From assembly GCA_944324465.1 (NCBI GenBank), contig CALUWI010000002.1:1-64000 (forward strand): a stretch of DNA of 64,000 bases, given 5' to 3'. Shown here piece by piece: positions 55,025 to 64,000 of the stretch (position 1 is the stretch's first letter; every line of letters starts with the position of its first letter). Made by a program: the position numbers and the translations under genes. The DNA comes from an uncultured Mucispirillum sp. (lineage in GTDB: Bacteria; Chrysiogenota; Deferribacteres; Deferribacterales; Mucispirillaceae). The notes under the pieces were generated by a model. The model saw nothing but the letters and a program-made list of their open reading frames with translations. It searched no databases and had not been told where the DNA came from.

Positions 55025-56497
55025 TTAAAATCTAAAATATATAAAAGATTTAAAAGTAGAGCCAAATAATGGCATGATACATATTAAAAACAATAATAAA
55101 ATCATCAAACTACTTATACCTGCCATAGCTGTTTTTTTAACACTGCCTGCATTATTAAAAATAATCTGATATTTTGAACGTAAATATGGGAAAACAGGAG
55201 TTGATAAAATAATACCTGCAATTAAGGCAATAATATAATCTCCTGCAAATGCATTTAAATATACCATACTTTCTTTAATATGTTCTGGATAAAATCCAAA
55301 TAATGACTTATAATAATTTACAGCCTGTTCAAATGTATTTGCTCTAAAAAGCACCCATCCAAACATAAACATTAATATAACATAACAATGTTTCAATACT
55401 GATGGCAATTTCTCTATGAGTTTAGGAAACATTTTTTCAAGAGTTAAGAAAAAGCCATGATATAACCCCCATAAAACAAACATTATACTTGCACCATGCC
55501 ATAAACCACAAAGAAAAAATACAATAATTTGATTTATATAACTTCTAAATTGCCCTTTTCTATTTCCTCCAAGTGGTATATATACATAATCGCGAAACCA
55601 TGTTGATAAAGATATATGCCATCTTCTCCAAAACTCTTTTACACTTTTTGAAATATATGGATAATTAAAATTTTCTGGAAATTTAAATCCAAGCATATGT
55701 CCAATTCCTATTGCCATATCTGAATAACCAGAAAAATCAAAATAAATCTGCAGTGAATAGCTGATAATACCTAACCATGCACTAAATGCTGAAAGTTCTC
55801 CATTTGGAACAGCAAAAGCAGCATCCGCAACTCTACCTAATGTATCAGCTATTAATAATTTTTTAGCAAGCCCCATAATAAATCGGGAAGCACCATTGCT
55901 AAATCTTTCAATAGTAATATTTCTATATGTTAGCTCTTGCTCTATATGAGAATATCTTACTATTGGACCAGCGACAAGCTGTGGAAAAAGTGTTATGTAA
56001 CTTGCAAAATTGATAAAGTTATATGTAGCTTTAACTTCTCCTTTATATACATCAATTAAATAGCTGATGCTTTGAAATACATAAAAACTTATACCAAGTG
56101 GCAGTGCAACTTCAACAATAGATTTGATTTTTTCATTTTCAGACAAAAAGAAATTTACTAAATCAAGTCCTATTAAATCCATAAAAAAATTATAATATTT
56201 AAAATATCCTAATATTGATAAATTAAAGATTATACTTACAATAAGAACTATTTTTTTATATTTTAACTTATTTATTAATATTCCAGAAATATATGTAATA
56301 AATGTTACTGCAAGCATTATATAAATATGCTTAGGCTCTCCCCAGAAATAAAAAAGCAGACTGGATAAAAGTAAAAATAAATTTAAAATTACAAACTTAT
56401 TACTTTTTAATGAATATAAAGATAAATATATTAATGAAGCTGTAAGTAAAACTATAGGCAGAAAGACCATTAAAAATATTACAGAACTAAATACCAT
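55025..56497 (-). CDS. MBOAT-family O-acyltransferase (AlgI-like)
   Basis: A polytopic membrane protein of 490 aa with MBOAT hallmarks: FPQLVAGPIVRY, FSGYSDMAIGIG, FWRRWHISLSTWFRDYVYIP and the catalytic histidine in LCGLWHGAS. Such proteins move acetyl groups across the membrane for a periplasmic transferase, as in alginate acetylation. The AlgJ-like gene upstream (1 nt apart) is the expected partner. The sugar acetylated is unknown; the adjacent pseudaminic acid locus or a cell-surface polysaccharide are possibilities. Confidence 0.93.
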   Translation of the reverse strand: MVFSSVIFLMVFLPIVLLTASLIYLSLYSLKSNKFVILNLFLLLSSLLFYFWGEPKHIYIMLAVTFITYISGILINKLKYKKIVLIVSIIFNLSILGYFKYYNFFMDLIGLDLVNFFLSENEKIKSIVEVALPLGISFYVFQSISYLIDVYKGEVKATYNFINFASYITLFPQLVAGPIVRYSHIEQELTYRNITIERFSNGASRFIMGLAKKLLIADTLGRVADAAFAVPNGELSAFSAWLGIISYSLQIYFDFSGYSDMAIGIGHMLGFKFPENFNYPYISKSVKEFWRRWHISLSTWFRDYVYIPLGGNRKGQFRSYINQIIVFFLCGLWHGASIMFVLWGLYHGFFLTLEKMFPKLIEKLPSVLKHCYVILMFMFGWVLFRANTFEQAVNYYKSLFGFYPEHIKESMVYLNAFAGDYIIALIAGIILSTPVFPYLRSKYQIIFNNAGSVKKTAMAGISSLMILLLFLICIMPLFGSTFKSFIYFRF

Positions 56498-56498
56498 A

Positions 56499-58064
56499 CT
56501 AGTTTTTCTCCCTTAACTCTTTTATTTCTGCAAAAACATATTTACCATCAATATTACCAGGAATTAAACGAGCATATATAGTTTGGTTAGGATTAGATTT
56601 TATATAAAAGCTGATACCTTCTAAATTCCCCCCCCCATTAAGTTTAGCAGAAACTTTCTTACTATTACTAAAATCTTTATTGCTAGAATATTCAAGAACT
56701 GCTTTTGTTTTTTTGGGCGATTTATATCTAAAAGAAATATATATTTCGCCATTTTTATCTGTTATAAGCTGCTTATTAATGTTTACATACTTATTATTTT
56801 TATTAATTTCAATATCTGCTGAACTTATTTTTTCTGAACTGAAAACAATATCTTCAGGAAAAATAAAATTTTCATTTTTACCCAAAGCATATCTTCCTGC
56901 AATTTGAAAAATTTTATCTTTTGGGACTGCTCCAAGCATTCGTTCAGTAATAGCATAAACAAATGCATCTGCATTTATAAATTGAAGGTAGTTAATTAGA
57001 TATTCATAACTTATTTTTTCATAAAGCGATGTATGCATATATTTATTAACTCCATATATTAATGGAATTATTCTTCCATTGATTCCTTTAATATTTATAT
57101 TCATTCCAATGGATTTAAATGAAGAATCAGTTGATATTAAAAGGTTAATACCTCCATCATTTTTTTTATTAATTAAGTAATCAGCTATTTTAGTTTTATC
57201 TTTATTAATAATTTTATATGGATTTTCCTCAATTTTAATTGTTTTATTAAAATTTTCTTCAGCATATATAAACGGTATACTTTCATATTTATACTTACCA
57301 ACACGAGGAACGGCCTCTACTTTTTTATTTTTAAAAAAGTACCCATTTTCAAAATCATTATAATTAAATTTCTTATTATTAACGCCATCTATATGCCTGG
57401 CTATTTCTTTCATAGTTAAATCTAAACCATTGTGATTATAGTGGTAGTAATCAAACCTTTTTGCAAACAATTCTTGACTTGACTGCTTAAATGTTGTAAG
57501 TAAATCAATATCTGCAAAATCATAACCATGTATATGTTGATGAACATATTCATAAAATGATGGAATATAGTGTCTTCTTTTAAACTCCAGCATCCATTGA
57601 GGCAGATGATTTTCCCACAAAGAGATTTTATCAGGGATAGTTAAATATATAAATTTACAATTATAGTAATTTGTAATTAAATTTATACCACTTAAAATAT
57701 CAAGAATTGGTATAGCATCTAAACTTGGAGTGTCTAAATACCTTTTTATAAGTGGAGCAGCATATGCTTCATCATTAACACGAATAAAATAATCTGATAC
57801 AGGCGAATAAAGCTTCCATGCAAAAATATAATGATACATTTTTATTATCTGAGTTCTAAATACCATATTATCATTTAAATATTTTTCTATTTGCTTTGGA
57901 TAGTCTGATACAGAAGCATTTTGCAATATTTTTTTAGAAGCAAGTGCTCTATTTTCTCCTATATCTGTAGATGAAAATATATTAATATTAAATGCTGTAA
58001 AAAAAATAGGCACAGACATAATTAAGAAAAAAAGTAAAACGAAAAATATTCTCAATATTTTCAT
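56499..58064 (-). CDS. AlgJ/AlgX-like (DHHW) acetyltransferase partner, with G9 tract
   Basis: A protein of 521 aa with one N-terminal membrane helix (about 5-25) and an SGNH-like extracytoplasmic domain. STDSSF (about 315) fits the nucleophile block and RFDYYHYNHNGLDL the D-H-x-x region of AlgJ/AlgX. The C-terminal 130 residues form a beta-rich module. The coding strand contains nine consecutive G residues (56636-56628, encoding Gly-Gly-Gly). In AT-rich DNA this is a strong slippage candidate, and the present length keeps the frame open. Confidence 0.8.
   Translation of the reverse strand: MKILRIFFVLLFFLIMSVPIFFTAFNINIFSSTDIGENRALASKKILQNASVSDYPKQIEKYLNDNMVFRTQIIKMYHYIFAWKLYSPVSDYFIRVNDEAYAAPLIKRYLDTPSLDAIPILDILSGINLITNYYNCKFIYLTIPDKISLWENHLPQWMLEFKRRHYIPSFYEYVHQHIHGYDFADIDLLTTFKQSSQELFAKRFDYYHYNHNGLDLTMKEIARHIDGVNNKKFNYNDFENGYFFKNKKVEAVPRVGKYKYESIPFIYAEENFNKTIKIEENPYKIINKDKTKIADYLINKKNDGGINLLISTDSSFKSIGMNINIKGINGRIIPLIYGVNKYMHTSLYEKISYEYLINYLQFINADAFVYAITERMLGAVPKDKIFQIAGRYALGKNENFIFPEDIVFSSEKISSADIEINKNNKYVNINKQLITDKNGEIYISFRYKSPKKTKAVLEYSSNKDFSNSKKVSAKLNGGGNLEGISFYIKSNPNQTIYARLIPGNIDGKYVFAEIKELREKN
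56628..56636 (-). repeat. homopolymer G9 tract (possible phase-variation site)
   Basis: Nine C residues on the plus strand lie inside the AlgJ-like gene. A gain or loss of one base would shift the frame in the C-terminal third. Confidence 0.7.
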
Positions 58065-58127
58065 AAAATTAAATACACACCTTTTGCAGTATAACTATCT
58101 AAAAGTATCACATCTTTATTATTTTTG

Positions 58128-59888
58128 TCAATCAGCTTTTTTTATGTCTTTTAAGTTAAGCTGTATAGTTTTTGTATTTTTCCATGTATTATGTACAAGA
58201 GAAAAAAGAATATCAAATTTATCATTTTCTGCCATTAACGACTTATATTCTTTCATATTAAATCCAATAGCATCAAAAATAAGACCATTTTTTTCAAAAA
58301 AGCATTTTAAATGGTTTAAATCTTTGCCAACAAAAGATTCTACCTGATATTTATAAACATTTCTCATAAAAAATACAGGCTCTTTATTACCTTGACCGTA
58401 AGGTTCTAATTTTTCAAGCCACTGCATTATTTCATTTGTAATATCTTTAGAATCTATTTCTGCATCTATATATATTTCTGGTATAAAATCATCTTCTTTT
58501 AAGGAAGATTTTACCACTTCATCAAATCTGTTTCTAAATTCTTCCAGATTTTTCTTTTCTAATTTTACACCTGCTGCATATTTATGGCCGCCAAAGGATA
58601 TTAATATATCAGACAAACTGCTTAAACCTTCGTATAAATGAAAACCGGGAATACTTCTTGCCGAGCCTTTATATACACCATTATCTTCAGTTAAGATAAC
58701 TGTAGGTTTAAAATATTTATCAACCACTCTTGATGCCACTATACCAATAACACCCGAGTGCCAGTTATCAGAGGCTATTACAAGACCTGCCCTGTCTTCT
58801 GCATAGCGGTTTTTCTCTATTAAATCATAAGTCTGCTGCAGAATATCACGCTCTATCATCTGCCTGTATTTATTTTCATTATCAAGCTCTAAGGCAAGCT
58901 GTTTAGCTTCATTTCTGTTTTGAGTAACAAGTAGTTTTAAACTTTTATCTGAACTTGCCATTCTGCCCATAGCATTAATCCGCGGAGCAAGCTGAAAGCC
59001 AATATTTGATGTTTTCATTTTTTTAGATGATGCTAAACTTTCCACAGTTTTTTTAAGCTCATCTATACCTATACGGACATTTTCCCCGCTCATAAGCTCT
59101 AATCCATGGCGGACAAATATCCTGTTTTCATCTACAAGAGGCATAACATCTGCTATTGTACCAAGAGTAACAATATCTAAAAGGTTGCGGATATTTGGCA
59201 CTTCCTGTTTAAAAAAATCATATTTTTTAAGAACAAACCTAAGAGCCATAACAGTTTTAAAAGCTACACCCACACCTGCTAATGTTTTATTAGGGTAAGT
59301 ATCATCTTCACGCATAGGGTTTACTATTGCATAGGCTGCAACAGGCAGCTCTTTTGAGGGCTGGTGGTGGTCTGTAATAATTATATCCATGCCTAGCATA
59401 CTTGCTTCAAGCACTTCTTCTATAGCACTTATGCCGCAGTCTACTGTGATTATAAGGTTTGTTTTTCTAGCGGCTATTTCTTTTATAGCATCTTTATTAA
59501 GCCCATAGCCTTCTTCTAATCTGTTTGGTATATAGTAAGATACATTTGCACCGCACTGCATTAAAAATATATACATTAATGCCGTAGCAGTAACACCGTC
59601 AACATCATAATCCCCATAAATACATATACTTTCATGGTCCATAACAGCTTTTGCAATACGCTCTGCAGCTTTTTCCATATCACTGATTTCAAAAGGGTTT
59701 CTTAATGCTTTTAATGAGCCGTTAAAAAATATCTCAATATCATCTGGAGATGATATGCCTTTTTTCAGCATTAATTCTGCAACAGGCTTAGGCATATTAT
59801 GCCTGTAAGCTGTTTCTTCAAGCAAATTTTTATCAACAGGATTATATATCCATTTGTATTTTATACTTTTAAAGTTATTATTATTCAT
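58128..59888 (-). CDS. recJ: single-stranded-DNA-specific exonuclease RecJ
   Basis: A protein of 586 aa of the DHH family. Catalytic motifs are IYGDYDVDGVTAT, VDCGIS, TDHHQPS and the DHHA1 glycine motif SFGGHKYAAG, followed by an OB-like C-terminus. It degrades single-stranded DNA 5' to 3' in recombination and mismatch repair. Start choice is uncertain: ATG 59906 and ATG 59888 both lack a clear ribosome site. Confidence 0.94.
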   Translation of the reverse strand: MNNNNFKSIKYKWIYNPVDKNLLEETAYRHNMPKPVAELMLKKGISSPDDIEIFFNGSLKALRNPFEISDMEKAAERIAKAVMDHESICIYGDYDVDGVTATALMYIFLMQCGANVSYYIPNRLEEGYGLNKDAIKEIAARKTNLIITVDCGISAIEEVLEASMLGMDIIITDHHQPSKELPVAAYAIVNPMREDDTYPNKTLAGVGVAFKTVMALRFVLKKYDFFKQEVPNIRNLLDIVTLGTIADVMPLVDENRIFVRHGLELMSGENVRIGIDELKKTVESLASSKKMKTSNIGFQLAPRINAMGRMASSDKSLKLLVTQNRNEAKQLALELDNENKYRQMIERDILQQTYDLIEKNRYAEDRAGLVIASDNWHSGVIGIVASRVVDKYFKPTVILTEDNGVYKGSARSIPGFHLYEGLSSLSDILISFGGHKYAAGVKLEKKNLEEFRNRFDEVVKSSLKEDDFIPEIYIDAEIDSKDITNEIMQWLEKLEPYGQGNKEPVFFMRNVYKYQVESFVGKDLNHLKCFFEKNGLIFDAIGFNMKEYKSLMAENDKFDILFSLVHNTWKNTKTIQLNLKDIKKAD

Positions 59889-60006
59889 TTTATTATAATA
59901 TATCATTTTTATAAAAATATACAGTATATTTTATTGATTTATCAATATTTTTCCAAAATTGATAATTAAGCCTGTATTTTATTTTATTATTTCATAAAGA
60001 ATGTTC

Positions 60007-60042
60007 TATTGTCAACCACTAAAACAAAATAAGTTGACAATA
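60007..60042 (+). promoter_or_regulatory. BirA operator (biotin box)
   Basis: Perfect 10-bp inverted arms TATTGTCAAC (60007-60016) and GTTGACAATA (60033-60042) are 16 nt apart, matching the known BirA box plan TTGTNAACC-N14-16-GGTTNACAA. The right arm overlaps the -35 box of the operon promoter, so biotinoyl-AMP-bound BirA would block transcription. Confidence 0.85.
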
Positions 60043-60061
60043 ATATTTTTATGTGTATTAT
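60034..60061 (+). promoter_or_regulatory. promoter of the birA-bio operon
   Basis: TTGACA (60034-60039), 16 nt, TATTAT (60056-60061). Transcription would start about 10 nt before the birA ATG, giving a very short leader. Confidence 0.65.
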
Positions 60062-60079
60062 TATCTAAAAGGTGTAAAA

Positions 60080-61045
60080 ATGAAATTAAAAGAAAAAATA
60101 CTTAATCTTTTAAATGAAAAAGAAACAGAATTTATTTCAGGCCAGTATTTAGCAGAAACTTTTAATGTGAGCCGTAATGCTGTATGGAAAGCTGTAAACA
60201 GTCTTAGACAGGATGGATATAATATTTATGCTGTGCAGAATAAAGGCTACACATTAGACGGCGAAGGCATATTTACTGGCGAAATTATTCAATCATATAT
60301 TCATTCCCCTGTAAAAATAGAATATATCCCTAATGTAACTTCCACTAATGATATTATTATGGAATACGGCAGGCAGGGCATAGAAGAATTTATTACAGTT
60401 GTAGCAGACAGTCAAAGCAGCGGCAGGGGTAGAAAGGGTAGAATTTTTTATTCGCCGGATAATGCAGGCACTTATTTTTCCATACTTTTAAGACCAAATA
60501 TTAATTTTTCTGAAAGCCTGTATATTACAACGGCAGCAGCTGCAGCTGTTACAGAAGCTATGAAGCAGCTTTATAATATGGATACTGAAATAAAATGGGT
60601 AAACGATATTTATTATAAGGGCAAAAAAATATGCGGCATACTTACAGAAGCACATATTGATATGGAAAGCGGCACAGTAGATTATGCTGCCCTTGGTATC
60701 GGCATAAATGTATTTGAGCCTGAAAAAAGTTTTCATAATGATATAAAAAATATTGCTGGTGCTGCTTTTTGCAGAAGTATGTTTGATAATAAAATACGGT
60801 GTGAAATTACTGCAAAAGTAATTGATATATTTTATGAATATTATAAAAATTTATCTGATATGACATTTCTAAATACATATAAATCCCGTTCCTTTCTAAC
60901 TGGTAAAAATGTAACTATTGAAAAAAACGGCATTGTGCAGAAAGCCTTTGTAAAAGGTATTGATGATAAATGCAGACTTTCTGTAATGCTTGAAAACGGA
61001 ATAGAAGAAAATCTTAATTCATGCGAGGTAAATTTAAGTTTATGA
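60080..61045 (+). CDS. birA: biotin-protein ligase and biotin operon repressor BirA
   Basis: A protein of 321 aa with an N-terminal winged helix-turn-helix (about 1-60, SGQYLAETFNVSRNAVWKAV), which marks the repressor-type enzyme. A catalytic domain with the biotinoyl-AMP loop SSGRGRKGR and KWVNDIYYKGKKICGI, and a C-terminal SH3-like domain follow. It attaches biotin to carboxylase subunits and represses its own operon. I chose the ATG at 60080, with AAAGGTG upstream. Confidence 0.94.
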   Translation: MKLKEKILNLLNEKETEFISGQYLAETFNVSRNAVWKAVNSLRQDGYNIYAVQNKGYTLDGEGIFTGEIIQSYIHSPVKIEYIPNVTSTNDIIMEYGRQGIEEFITVVADSQSSGRGRKGRIFYSPDNAGTYFSILLRPNINFSESLYITTAAAAAVTEAMKQLYNMDTEIKWVNDIYYKGKKICGILTEAHIDMESGTVDYAALGIGINVFEPEKSFHNDIKNIAGAAFCRSMFDNKIRCEITAKVIDIFYEYYKNLSDMTFLNTYKSRSFLTGKNVTIEKNGIVQKAFVKGIDDKCRLSVMLENGIEENLNSCEVNLSL

Positions 61046-61602
61046 CACAAAATAATACACGGTATGCAGCTTATACTGGTCTTTTTACTACATTAATCAT
61101 ACTTGGGGCATTTATTAAAATCCCCGTTCCTGTTATTCCTTTTACACTGCAGTTTTTATTTGTTTCTCTTTCTGGTCTTTTACTTGGTCCAAAATACGGC
61201 GGATTAAGTGTGCTGCTTTATGCGGCTCTTGGTCTTATAGGGCTTCCTGTTTTTACTGCAGGGGGTGGTATTACTTATGTTTTATTTCCTACCTTTGGTT
61301 ATATTATAGGCTTTATTTTAGCTTCATTTTTTACAGGATTTATTTCTTCTAAAATGCAGGAAAATACAAAAAACTATATGTTTGCTTCATTCTGCGGGCT
61401 GATTATTCTACATATTACAGGTATCCCCTATTATTATATTATTTCCCACTATGTGATACAAAACACATTAACTTTTAAGGAAATTTTTCTTTTCTGCTTT
61501 GTATATACTGTGCCTGGCGATTTACTTTTATGCTTTATATCTGCCCGCATTGCTTTAAAACTTAAACCATTTATAAATAAGGGTAACAGCGATGATAAAT
61601 AA
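61042..61602 (+). CDS. bioY: biotin transporter BioY
   Basis: A membrane protein of 186 aa with six helices, the substrate-binding S component of energy-coupling-factor transporters. It contains the family segments KIPVPVIPFTLQ and LLGPKYG and the loop GGGITYVLFPTFGY. No bioM/bioN genes are adjacent, so it may use a shared ECF module or work alone. It overlaps birA by 4 nt (ATGA). Confidence 0.93.
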   Translation: MTQNNTRYAAYTGLFTTLIILGAFIKIPVPVIPFTLQFLFVSLSGLLLGPKYGGLSVLLYAALGLIGLPVFTAGGGITYVLFPTFGYIIGFILASFFTGFISSKMQENTKNYMFASFCGLIILHITGIPYYYIISHYVIQNTLTFKEIFLFCFVYTVPGDLLLCFISARIALKLKPFINKGNSDDK

Positions 61603-62554
61603 ATTAAAAGACAAAATTTTATCTGGTTATAATATAACTTATAATGAAGCTCTTTCATTAATAGAAACTCCATTAAATGAACTGCTAGAAGCAGCAGATG
61701 AAATTAGAAAACATTTCTGCAGTAATATTTTTGATATATGCTCTATTATTAATGCAAAAAGCGGCAAATGCAGTGAAAACTGTAAATTCTGTGCCCAGTC
61801 TGCCCACTATAAAACAAATATAAGTGAATACCCACTGCTTGATAAAGAAACCATTATAAAAAATGCTTTATATATGGCAGAAAAAGGTGTACTTCGTTTT
61901 TCCATTGTTACTTCTGGAAAAGCATTAACAGATAAAGATGTGGAAATATTAGCAGACACTATAAAAGAAATAAAATCAAAATCAAATATTTCAATATGTG
62001 CTTCCCTTGGGCTTTTAACTGATGAAAATTTCAAAAAATTAAAAGATGCAGGTCTTGAAAGAGTACATAATAACCTTGAAACTTCTGAAAACTTTTTCTC
62101 AAGTGTTTGCACAACCCATACTTTTGATGACAAGATAAATGCATTAAAGGCGGCTTTACAATCAGGACTTTCTGTATGCAGCGGCGGTATTATCGGACTT
62201 GGCGAAAGTATGCAGGACAGGATTGATTTAGCTTTTTCATTAAAAGAATTAGGAATAAAATCTGTTCCTGTAAATATTTTATCTCCAGTAAAAGGCACAC
62301 CTTATGAAAATAACAAGCCATTAAGTGAAGAAGAAATATTAAAAACTATATCTATATTCCGCTTTATTCTACCTGATGCTTTTATCCGACTTGCTGGCGG
62401 CAGAGCGCTTTTATCAGATAAAGGGAAAAAAGCATTTCTATCTGGAGCTAATGCTGCCATAACCGGTGATATGCTTACAACTTACGGGATATCTGTAGAT
62501 ACTGATATGCGGATTATAAAAGAAACTGGTTACATTGTGGAGCTGATAAAATGA
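61592..62554 (+). CDS. bioB: biotin synthase BioB
   Basis: A radical-SAM enzyme of 320 aa with the CxxxCxxC cluster motif CSENCKFC (about 50), SAM region and the second-cluster segment (VHNNLETS, GGIIGLGE). It inserts sulfur into dethiobiotin. It overlaps bioY by 11 nt and bioD by 4 nt. Confidence 0.96.
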   Translation: MINKLKDKILSGYNITYNEALSLIETPLNELLEAADEIRKHFCSNIFDICSIINAKSGKCSENCKFCAQSAHYKTNISEYPLLDKETIIKNALYMAEKGVLRFSIVTSGKALTDKDVEILADTIKEIKSKSNISICASLGLLTDENFKKLKDAGLERVHNNLETSENFFSSVCTTHTFDDKINALKAALQSGLSVCSGGIIGLGESMQDRIDLAFSLKELGIKSVPVNILSPVKGTPYENNKPLSEEEILKTISIFRFILPDAFIRLAGGRALLSDKGKKAFLSGANAAITGDMLTTYGISVDTDMRIIKETGYIVELIK

Positions 62555-63222
62555 GTAAATCAATATTTATTACAGGAACAGGCACAGATATTGGCAAAAC
62601 ATATGTTTCTGCATTAATTATGAAACAAATGATAAATGAAAATATAAACGCCTGCTACTTTAAGCCTGTTTTAAGCGGTGCAGAAAATAAAGATGGTAAA
62701 ATTTATGCAGGCGATATTGAATATGTAAAAGAAATAAGCGGCTTAAAAGAAGATACCAGCAATATGGGCTCTTTTATTTATGAATACCCTGCATCGCCTC
62801 ATCTTTCTGCAAGACTTGAAAATAAACCCTTTAATATGGAAAAAGTAGTGCAGGACTATAAAAAACTTTCAGAAAAATATGAATATATTTTAATAGAAGG
62901 TGCTGGCGGTATATTCTGCCCTTTTACTGATGATTTTAAGCCTGTTTATACAAAAGAAATTATAAAAACACTTAAGACTTCATGTATAATAGTAGCAAAT
63001 ACAGCTCTTGGAGCAATCAATGATGTTATGCTTTCTGTATATTATATGAGAGATAAGCAGATAGATATAAAAGGCATAATATTTAATGATTATAAAGACA
63101 GCCTGATAGAGCAGGAAAATATAAAATTTATTATAAAACATTCAAGGCTTAAACTGCTTGCAGTTGTAAAACATAAAGACAGCAGTATTAATGTAGACTT
63201 TAAAAGCATATTTGGAGAATAA
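62551..63222 (+). CDS. bioD: dethiobiotin synthetase BioD
   Basis: A protein of 223 aa with P-loop GTGTDIGKTYVSAL and the switch segment LIEGAGGIFCPF. It closes the ureido ring from diaminopelargonate, CO2 and ATP. Its stop codon is 1 nt before bioA. Confidence 0.96.
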   Translation: MSKSIFITGTGTDIGKTYVSALIMKQMINENINACYFKPVLSGAENKDGKIYAGDIEYVKEISGLKEDTSNMGSFIYEYPASPHLSARLENKPFNMEKVVQDYKKLSEKYEYILIEGAGGIFCPFTDDFKPVYTKEIIKTLKTSCIIVANTALGAINDVMLSVYYMRDKQIDIKGIIFNDYKDSLIEQENIKFIIKHSRLKLLAVVKHKDSSINVDFKSIFGE

Positions 63223-63223
63223 A

Positions 63224-64000
63224 ATGGCACAGAATATATCACTTGAAGAAAAAGACTTAAAATATATATGGCATCCATGCTCTCAAATGAAAGACTATGA
63301 AAGTCTGGCTCCGATAATTATAGAAAAAGGAAAAGGTATATATTTATATGATATATACGGCAAAGAATATATTGATATAATAAGTTCCTGGTGGTGCAAC
63401 CTTTTAGGGCACTGTAATGATAAAATAAGCTCTGCAGTAAAAGAACAGCTTGATAGATTAGAACATGTAATATTTGCAAACTTTTCACACACTGGTGCAG
63501 TTAATTTAAGTGAAAAATTAGTTAATATTGCTCCAAAAGGACTAAATAAATGCAATTTTTCTGACAACGGCTCAGCAGCTGTTGAAAGTGCATTAAAAAT
63601 GAGCTTTCAATACCAATACCAAAGCGGTCATCCAGAAAAAAGAAGATTTATGTGCTTAAGTGAAGGATACCACGGGGAAACAATAGGTGCATTATCTGTT
63701 GGTGCTCTTGATTTATATGCTAAAATTTATGAGCCTATTTTAATAGATTCCATTAGAATTACTGCCCCAGACTGCTACAGATGCCCTTTTAATAAACACA
63801 GAGATTCATGCAGCACAGAATGTTTTATATATGCAGAAGCTGCCTTTGAAAAATACGGCAGAGAAACATGTGCCATTATATTAGAACCACTTTTACAGGG
63901 CAGTGCGGGTATGAGAATATATCCAAAAGAGTATCTTATTAAGTTGAGAGAAATATGCAATAAATACGGAGTTATTTTAATAGCTGATGAAATAGCAACA
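63224..64000 (+). CDS. bioA: adenosylmethionine-8-amino-7-oxononanoate transaminase BioA (partial, runs off window)
   Basis: The first 259 codons of a PLP aminotransferase: IWHPCSQMKDYE and SSWWCNLLGH near the N-terminus, SDNGSAAVESALKM, GEGYHGETIGALSVG variants, and the start of the Asp-x-x-x-T motif (ADEIAT) at the window edge. It amination-converts 7-keto-8-aminopelargonate using SAM. The remaining 170 residues or so, including the PLP lysine, lie beyond 64000. Genes bioF and bioC/H are not in the window. Confidence 0.93.
   Translation, partial: MAQNISLEEKDLKYIWHPCSQMKDYESLAPIIIEKGKGIYLYDIYGKEYIDIISSWWCNLLGHCNDKISSAVKEQLDRLEHVIFANFSHTGAVNLSEKLVNIAPKGLNKCNFSDNGSAAVESALKMSFQYQYQSGHPEKRRFMCLSEGYHGETIGALSVGALDLYAKIYEPILIDSIRITAPDCYRCPFNKHRDSCSTECFIYAEAAFEKYGRETCAIILEPLLQGSAGMRIYPKEYLIKLREICNKYGVILIADEIAT

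Noticed and set aside
59935-59946. TTGATTTATCAA as an FNR/CRP-type site between recJ and birA
   Set aside because: The half-sites are only 2 nt apart instead of 4, and such palindromes are common by chance in AT-rich DNA.
61807-62298. 163-codon minus-strand ORF opposite bioB
   Set aside because: Antisense to an unmistakable radical-SAM gene.
1-64000. CRISPR arrays, tRNAs, rRNAs, insertion sequences and prophage genes
   Set aside because: No regularly spaced repeats, cloverleaf-like GC segments, transposase motifs or phage modules were seen by eye.

Overview
The window is AT-rich, densely coded chromosomal DNA from a motile, anaerobic or micro-aerobic Gram-negative-type bacterium. Evidence for this: Tat-exported uptake [NiFe]-hydrogenase, a two-subunit iron-sulfur fumarase, polar-flagellum regulators FlhF/FlhG/FliA, a CheY-CheZ-CheA system, pseudaminic-acid genes, an OmpA-type protein and a BirA-regulated biotin operon. 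The gene set and composition suggest Deferribacterota, with Mucispirillum the closest guess. That assignment rests on overall resemblance, because no 16S gene is present. No tRNA, rRNA, CRISPR array, insertion sequence or prophage was seen.

Layout. 1-100: GC-rich hairpin island cut by the window edge. 0.1-2.7 kb (-): CPA2 cation antiporter plus RCK-type regulator. 3.1-7.1 kb (+): chemoreceptor and typA. 7.25-7.76 kb (-): small secreted-protein gene broken by an in-frame stop. 7.8-13.0 kb (-): hybOABC hydrogenase. 13.65-15.1 kb (-): pyk. 15.1-17.8 kb (-): four little-known genes behind a sigma-28-like promoter, probably flagellar. 18.0-22.2 kb (-): PAS-PP2C phosphatase, STAS, STAS-HEAT and cheR, a partner-switch module. 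22.4-27.5 kb (-): cheY, a CheZ-like gene, cheA and three unusual envelope genes. 27.6-34.2 kb (-): fliM-fliN and flhF-flhG-orf68-fliA-cheB. 34.3-37.6 kb (-): rarD, an AlkD-like gene and fumarase. 37.9-38.9 kb (+): mdh. 38.9-40.9 kb (-): a membrane protein and a dicarboxylate/amino-acid symporter. 41.2-46.3 kb (+): two metallophosphoesterase paralogs, an LTA-synthase-like transferase, thpR and an alpha/beta hydrolase. 46.3-54.9 kb (-): rel-pseBC-cytidylyltransferase-formyltransferase-pseI-maf, a nonulosonate operon. 55.0-58.1 kb (-): an MBOAT/AlgJ-like O-acetylation pair whose AlgJ-like gene carries a G9 tract. 58.1-59.9 kb (-): recJ. 60.1 kb to the end (+): birA-bioY-bioB-bioD-bioA behind a BirA operator, with bioA truncated by the window edge.

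How it fits together. H2 oxidation feeds the quinone pool; fumarase and malate dehydrogenase supply neighbouring TCA or fumarate-respiration steps. The 15-34 kb block runs flagellar placement and switching and chemotactic signalling. Its least understood parts are the PP2C/STAS/HEAT module, the three-gene tail behind cheA and the CheZ-like protein with altered catalytic positions. The 46-58 kb block makes and decorates surface sugars. It has a formyltransferase where an acetyltransferase is expected and a possible phase-variable O-acetylation gene. These are the best candidates for undescribed biology.
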